Shown: positions 15,090 through 18,782 of the stretch, in pieces
Position numbering within the stretch: position 1 is the stretch's first letter
How the letters are laid out: each line of letters starts with the position of its first letter
Translations under genes and position numbers: made by a program
Assembly: GCA_050732575.1 (NCBI GenBank)
Contig: JBOHRF010000076.1
Location: 1 to 18,782, forward strand
Source of the DNA: JBBDWZ01 sp050732575
Lineage (GTDB): Bacteria > Gemmatimonadota > Gemmatimonadetes > Longimicrobiales > RSA9
Direction of reading: 5' to 3'
DNA: 18,782 bases
Notes under the pieces: generated by a model
Databases searched by the model: none
What the model was told of the DNA's origin: nothing
The model's input: the letters and a program-made list of their open reading frames with translations, nothing else

Positions 15090-16300
15090 TACGGCTCCTC
15101 GGCTTGGTTGACACTGTCTGGCGCGCTGCGCCGGGGATACCGGTCAAGCCACGCCGCGCGAAACGAATCGAAGCGCCCTTCCACCACGGCTGCTCGCGCC
15201 TGCTCGGCCAGGCGCACCAGAAACCGGATGTTGTGCAGCGACAGCAGCCGCAAGGCCAACACCTCGCCCGCAATGTACAGGTGCCGCAGGTAGGCGCGCG
15301 AAAAAGTGCGGCACGTATAACAATCGCAGGACGGGTCCAGCGGCGCGCTGTCCAGCCGGAACCGTGCGGCCTTGATGTTGATCTGACCTTCCGGTTCCGT
15401 CCAGACGCTGCCGTTGCGGCCGTTGCGGGTGGGCGCCACGCAGTCGAACATGTCCATGCCCCGCGCAATCGCCTCGAGCAAGTCGTCCGGGTAACCGACG
15501 CCCATGAGGTAGCGAGGCAACGCCGGCTTCAGCTCCGGCTCCAACACCTCGAGCATCTCGTAGAGGAGCGGTTTGGGCTCACCAACCGACAGACCACCCA
15601 CAGCCACACCGTGCCAATCGGCCAGGTCGAAGACGCGGCGCGCCGCGGCGCGGCGGAGGTCGGCAAAGGTCGACCCCTGAAGAATGGGGAACAGCGTTTG
15701 GGGTGGACCGGCATGCTCGGCTAGCAGCCGGTCGAAGTGGCGGCGTCCGGAGGCCAGCCAGCGCAACGTGCGCTCATGTGCGGCAAGCGCCAGCGAACGA
15801 TCGGCCTGACCAGGCGGACACTCATCCAGTGCCATGATGATGTCCGCACCCAGCGCACGCTGGATCTCCATCACGCGCTCGGGCGTGAAGAGATGACGCG
15901 AACCATCGATGTGACTTTGAAAGACTACCCCGTCATCACTGACCTGGTTGATGGCGGCCAGGCTGAAGACCTGGAAACCGCCCGAATCCGTGAGGATGGG
16001 GCGCGACCAGCCCATGAATCGATGCAGTCCACCCAGCTGCTGTACGACCTCGGGACCGGGACGCAAAAAGAGGTGGTAGGTATTGGCAAGCACGATCTGG
16101 GCGCCGGCCTCCGCTACTTCATGCGGCGTCAGCGTCTTCACCGTGGCCTGTGTACCCACCGGCATGAAAGCCGGTGTTTGCACGCAGCCATGGGGCAACT
16201 GCAGAAGGCCAGCGCGCGCCGCACCGGCCTGCGCCTCAATGCGAAACCCGAACAGCTCCGCCTGATCGACCGGCTGCCCGTCTGCGCGTGCGTGCGTCAC
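15089..16300 (-). CDS. tgt: tRNA-guanine transglycosylase Tgt
   Basis: Tgt exchanges G34 of GUN-anticodon tRNAs for preQ1, the first tRNA-level step of queuosine synthesis. The 403-residue protein shows LTDSGGFQVFSL (general base D105), LDECPPG, GGLSVGEPK, and the nucleophile D286 in MFDCVAPTRNGRNG. It has the zinc site C325-x-C327-x2-C330 with H356, the same spacing as the E. coli enzyme. The start is GTG at 16300-16298, overlapping the queA stop as GTGA. The N-terminus is slightly longer than in E. coli. It is co-encoded with queA, the next enzyme in the pathway. Confidence 0.97.
   Translation of the reverse strand: MTHARADGQPVDQAELFGFRIEAQAGAARAGLLQLPHGCVQTPAFMPVGTQATVKTLTPHEVAEAGAQIVLANTYHLFLRPGPEVVQQLGGLHRFMGWSRPILTDSGGFQVFSLAAINQVSDDGVVFQSHIDGSRHLFTPERVMEIQRALGADIIMALDECPPGQADRSLALAAHERTLRWLASGRRHFDRLLAEHAGPPQTLFPILQGSTFADLRRAAARRVFDLADWHGVAVGGLSVGEPKPLLYEMLEVLEPELKPALPRYLMGVGYPDDLLEAIARGMDMFDCVAPTRNGRNGSVWTEPEGQINIKAARFRLDSAPLDPSCDCYTCRTFSRAYLRHLYIAGEVLALRLLSLHNIRFLVRLAEQARAAVVEGRFDSFRAAWLDRYPRRSAPDSVNQAEEP
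15095..15100 (-). promoter_or_regulatory. Ribosome binding site of yajC within the tgt coding end
   Basis: GAGGAG on the minus strand lies 5 nt upstream of the yajC ATG and encodes the Glu-Glu near the Tgt C-terminus. It supports the start at 15089 and independent re-initiation on yajC. Confidence 0.65.
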
Positions 16301-17358
16301 ACCACAACCATGGCATCACCATAGGAGTAGAATCGGTACTCCTGTGCAATGGCCACGTGATAGGCGCGCATGAGCCGCTCATAGCCGGCAAAAGCAGCCA
16401 CTAACATGAGGAGTGTGGAACGCGGCAGATGAAAGTTGGTGATCAGATGGTCCACACCGTGGAATCGATGGGGCGATCTGATGAACAAGCGCGTCCAACC
16501 GCTGCCGGCGGAGTAGTTGCCGGTCTGGTTGCAAACCGTCTCCAGCGTGCGCGCGACCGTGGTGCCTACTGCCCACACACGGCCACCCGACGCGCGCACC
16601 TGGTTCAGCTCCAGCGCGGCCTCATCACTCACCGCGTACGCCTCCTCATGCATGACGTGCTGGCTGGGATCCTCCATTTCGACCGGGCGGAATGTACCCG
16701 CGCCAACGTGCAGAAGAACGCGCACAATGTGCACGCCCGCAGCGCCAATCTGCCCGAGCAATGAATCGGTAAAATGGAGTCCGGCCGTAGGGGCAGCAAC
16801 GGAGCCCGCCGTGCGCGCATACACGGTTTGGTAGCGCTCCGCATCGGCCGGCTCGGCCGCACGATCGATATAGGGCGGCAGAGGAATGCGGCCAAAGCGG
16901 GCCAGTGCGTCGGGCACCGACAAGGTGGAGTGCAGGCGCACCACGCGGGCGCCGCCAGCGCTCACACTGAGAATCTCAACGCGCAGATCTTCACTCACCA
17001 CCACGGTGCGCCCGGGCCCAAGCTTGGCACCGGGCCGAACCAGCGCCACCCAATCGCGCGCGTGCAGGTTGTCTATGGGCGCGGGATGCAGCAGCAACAC
17101 CTCGGCCCGGCCACCCGAGCCGCGTTTCCCGATCAGACGGGCGGGCAGCACACGCGTTTCATTTAGTACGAGCGCATCACCGGCCGGCAAGAGTGCAGGC
17201 AGATCACGGAACCGCTTGTGTTCTATCGTGTCGGTGGTGCGGTCGAGAATCAGCAGACGGCTTTCATCGCGGAGCTGGGCGGGATAACGCGCGATCAGAC
17301 GGGCGGGCAGCTCGTAATCGAACGCGGAGGTGGGAAGCGGATCAGGACTCCGGCTCAC
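16297..17358 (-). CDS. queA: S-adenosylmethionine:tRNA ribosyltransferase-isomerase QueA
   Basis: QueA transfers and isomerises the ribosyl moiety of SAM onto preQ1-tRNA, giving epoxyqueuosine. The 353-residue protein has SAFDYELPARLIARYPAQLRD-type N-terminal family sequence, LVLNETRVLPARLIGKR, APTAGLHFT, HVGAGTFRPVE and ITNFHLPRSTLLMLVAAFAG, all family hallmarks. The frame is open to 17574, but residues before the GTG at 17358-17356 are Cys/Ser/Arg-rich and unlike QueA. The GTG gives the normal family length. An AAGAAGG stretch about 11 nt upstream can act as ribosome binding site. It overlaps the end of the upstream small gene by 17 nt, the largest overlap in the window. Confidence 0.95.
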   Translation of the reverse strand: MSRSPDPLPTSAFDYELPARLIARYPAQLRDESRLLILDRTTDTIEHKRFRDLPALLPAGDALVLNETRVLPARLIGKRGSGGRAEVLLLHPAPIDNLHARDWVALVRPGAKLGPGRTVVVSEDLRVEILSVSAGGARVVRLHSTLSVPDALARFGRIPLPPYIDRAAEPADAERYQTVYARTAGSVAAPTAGLHFTDSLLGQIGAAGVHIVRVLLHVGAGTFRPVEMEDPSQHVMHEEAYAVSDEAALELNQVRASGGRVWAVGTTVARTLETVCNQTGNYSAGSGWTRLFIRSPHRFHGVDHLITNFHLPRSTLLMLVAAFAGYERLMRAYHVAIAQEYRFYSYGDAMVVV

Positions 17359-17707
17359 CGACCAGACGACCTTCTTCCAGAAAGGAGCGCAGCTGGCGTA
17401 CCCGGTCGAGCAGAATCCACAATTCGTTCTGCTGTGTCGTGGTCTGGGCACGCGTGAGATAGGTAATAATCGTACGCTCGACCGGGTGCGTGTCCTGATC
17501 GTTGCGCCGTGCGTACCAATGGCACAAAAGGCCCAGGTCAATGTCAAAGCGATGCTCGAGCTTGCGCAGGCCACTCAGACGATCGGCCGTGCTGACCGCG
17601 CCCGCTTCGCGCAATGCCTGCGACATGCGCCGATGCGAGTTGCCATGCTCGACATAGCGGGCGGCCAACAAACCGCAATCTGACTGAGACAAACGAACGA
17701 CTTCCAC
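17342..17707 (-). CDS. Small protein of unknown function between ruvB and queA
   Basis: I do not recognise this 121-residue protein. It is soluble, with no signal peptide or membrane segment. It appears mostly helical and rich in charged residues, with a Cys at positions 11 and about 62. The middle reads LSGLRKLEHRFDIDLGLLCHWY, and the C-terminal part, LWILLDRVRQLRSFLEEGRL, looks like an amphipathic or coiled-coil helix. Support for it being real: the GTG at 17707 is 1 nt after the ruvB stop, the frame stays open to 17 nt inside queA, codon use resembles the neighbours, and without it a 350-bp hole would break a run that has none. The start has no strong ribosome binding site beyond coupling to ruvB. 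I assign no function. Confidence 0.7.
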   Translation of the reverse strand: MEVVRLSQSDCGLLAARYVEHGNSHRRMSQALREAGAVSTADRLSGLRKLEHRFDIDLGLLCHWYARRNDQDTHPVERTIITYLTRAQTTTQQNELWILLDRVRQLRSFLEEGRLVGEPES

Positions 17708-17708
17708 G

Positions 17709-18752
17709 TCAACCCTCGAAAAGATTCACTTGTGGCTCGGGCAACGCACCGCGCGCGGCCGGCAGTGCGTAGCCAAAGCGCTGAAACGCCTTGTTGGTGG
17801 CCAGGCGTCCGCGATTCGTGCGCATCAAAAAACCGTTCTGGATCAGGAACGGCTCGTATACTTCTTCCAGCGTGGCCGTATCCTCACTCAGGGCCACGGC
17901 CAGTGTGTTGAGGCCGACCGGTCCGCCATCGAAATGCTCGATGATGGTCTTCAGCACGCGCGCGTCCATTTCGTCCAGGCCATACTCATCCACATCCAGC
18001 AAACGCAGTGCCTCATCCGCCACGGCTCTGGTGATGCGACCTTCGGCACGGACCTGAGCGTAGTCACGGACGCGACGTAGCAACCGGTTAGCTACACGAG
18101 GCGTGCCACGCGCGCGGCGCGCTATCTCGAGCGCGCCATCGGCCGCACACTCGACTTGCAGGATGTCCGCACTGCGCGCGGCAATGACCGAAAGGTCCTC
18201 CGTGGCATAGTAGTTCAAGCGTTGAATGATGCCAAAGCGAGCGCGCAAGGGAGGCGTCAATAAGCCGAAGCGCGTGGTTGCCCCCACCAGTGTGAATTTC
18301 TCGATGGGCATGGTTACCGTTTGCGCCCGGGGTCCCTCCGACAACCGGATGTCGATGCGGTAGTCCTCCATGGCCGGATACAAGAATTCTTCAATGATGG
18401 GCCGCAGCCGATGGATCTCATCAATGAAGAGAATGTCCCCCTCGCGCAGATTGGTCAGGATACTGACCAGATCGCCCGACTTCTCGAGCACCGGACCGGA
18501 AGTGGTTTTGATGTTGACGCCCAACTCGCGGGCGAGCAGTACCGCCAGCGTGGTTTTGCCCAGCCCGGGTGGTCCGTGAAAGAGGGTGTGATCGAGTGGC
18601 TCACGGCGCAGCAATGCGGCATCCACGGCAATACGCAGACTCTCCTTGACCTTGGGCTGGCCGATGAATTCGGAGAGCCGCTGCGGCCGCAAGGACAGCT
18701 CAACCGCGCTCTCTTCCGTCAGAACTTCGGGTGTCGTGATCTCCGCGCGCAT
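17709..18752 (-). CDS. ruvB: Holliday junction DNA helicase RuvB
   Basis: RuvB is the AAA+ motor of the RuvAB branch-migration complex. The 347-residue protein has Walker A GPPGLGKTT (60-68), Walker B LFIDEIH (108-114), sensor 1 GATTR (157-161), the PLRARFG arginine-finger region (168-174) and the C-terminal winged-helix domain with GGPVGLNTLAVALSED. I chose the ATG at 18752-18750, which gives the usual distance to the conserved LRPQRL. An in-frame ATG at 18779 would add nine residues, and neither has a clear ribosome binding site. The remaining bases to the right edge are too few to identify the upstream gene, which in many genomes is ruvA. Confidence 0.96.
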   Translation of the reverse strand: MRAEITTPEVLTEESAVELSLRPQRLSEFIGQPKVKESLRIAVDAALLRREPLDHTLFHGPPGLGKTTLAVLLARELGVNIKTTSGPVLEKSGDLVSILTNLREGDILFIDEIHRLRPIIEEFLYPAMEDYRIDIRLSEGPRAQTVTMPIEKFTLVGATTRFGLLTPPLRARFGIIQRLNYYATEDLSVIAARSADILQVECAADGALEIARRARGTPRVANRLLRRVRDYAQVRAEGRITRAVADEALRLLDVDEYGLDEMDARVLKTIIEHFDGGPVGLNTLAVALSEDTATLEEVYEPFLIQNGFLMRTNRGRLATNKAFQRFGYALPAARGALPEPQVNLFEG

Positions 18753-18782
18753 GCACCGAACGGGTTGGGGACAGGCCATGTC

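Noticed and set aside
14097..15293. Long plus-strand open frame (398 codons) opposite fmt, def, yajC and tgt
   Set aside because: It overlaps four conserved genes in antisense and has low-complexity, domain-free translation.
17359..17574. N-terminal extension of queA to 17574
   Set aside because: The 72 extra residues resemble no QueA and lie over the upstream small gene; the GTG at 17358 gives the family's usual length.
1..18782. CRISPR arrays, phage or transposon genes, toxin-antitoxin pairs, tRNA or rRNA genes
   Set aside because: None seen. There are no regularly spaced repeats, no transposase or integrase motifs, and no rRNA or tRNA-like segments; nearly all sequence is assigned to conserved genes.

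Overview
This window is one end of a long, tightly packed run of bacterial housekeeping and envelope genes. All 18 recognisable genes lie on the minus strand, so the run reads from the right edge to the left edge. The DNA is GC-rich and densely coding. The gene order (ruvB, queA, tgt, yajC, def, fmt, rsmB, a membrane PASTA protein, a TlpA-like thioredoxin, tsaD, then Omp85 and TamB) and the diderm envelope genes fit a Gram-negative lineage such as Gemmatimonadota. That placement is inferred from gene order and protein style, not from a marker comparison. I see no phage, transposon, CRISPR, rRNA or tRNA.

Layout in the direction of transcription. (1) Positions 18752-15089 hold ruvB (Holliday junction helicase), a small unrecognised gene, and queA and tgt (queuosine tRNA modification). 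(2) Positions 15089-13288 hold yajC (Sec accessory protein), def (peptide deformylase) and fmt (Met-tRNA formyltransferase). (3) Positions 13288-11640 hold a thiamin thiazole block: a TenI/ThiE-family protein, thiS and thiG. It sits between fmt and rsmB, which are often adjacent in bacteria. (4) Positions 11631-7094 hold rsmB (16S rRNA m5C967 methyltransferase), a single-pass PASTA protein, a membrane-anchored TlpA-like thioredoxin, tsaD (tRNA t6A synthesis) and a calcineurin-like phosphoesterase. (5) Positions 7091-346 hold an Omp85 protein with TamA-like architecture and a 1488-residue TamB-family protein, a probable envelope transport pair. (6) After a 258-bp GC-rich gap with hairpin repeats and a candidate promoter, the first 29 codons of htpX (membrane protease) run off the left edge.

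Most junctions are short overlaps (GTGA, ATGA, TAATG, TGATG, TAGTG) or gaps of 1-18 nt. From ruvB to tamB only one gap, 80 nt before tlpA, exceeds 20 nt. This suggests long co-transcribed units with translational coupling. Many starts are GTG, often because the start lies inside the preceding stop region.

Most of the window is conserved core genome. The less ordinary items are the unrecognised 121-residue protein between ruvB and queA, the TenI/ThiE protein that lacks signature residues of both family branches, the thiS tail that doubles as the thiG ribosome binding site, paired cysteines in the Omp85 protein, and the hairpin cluster upstream of htpX. I did not find evidence of a new multi-gene system.
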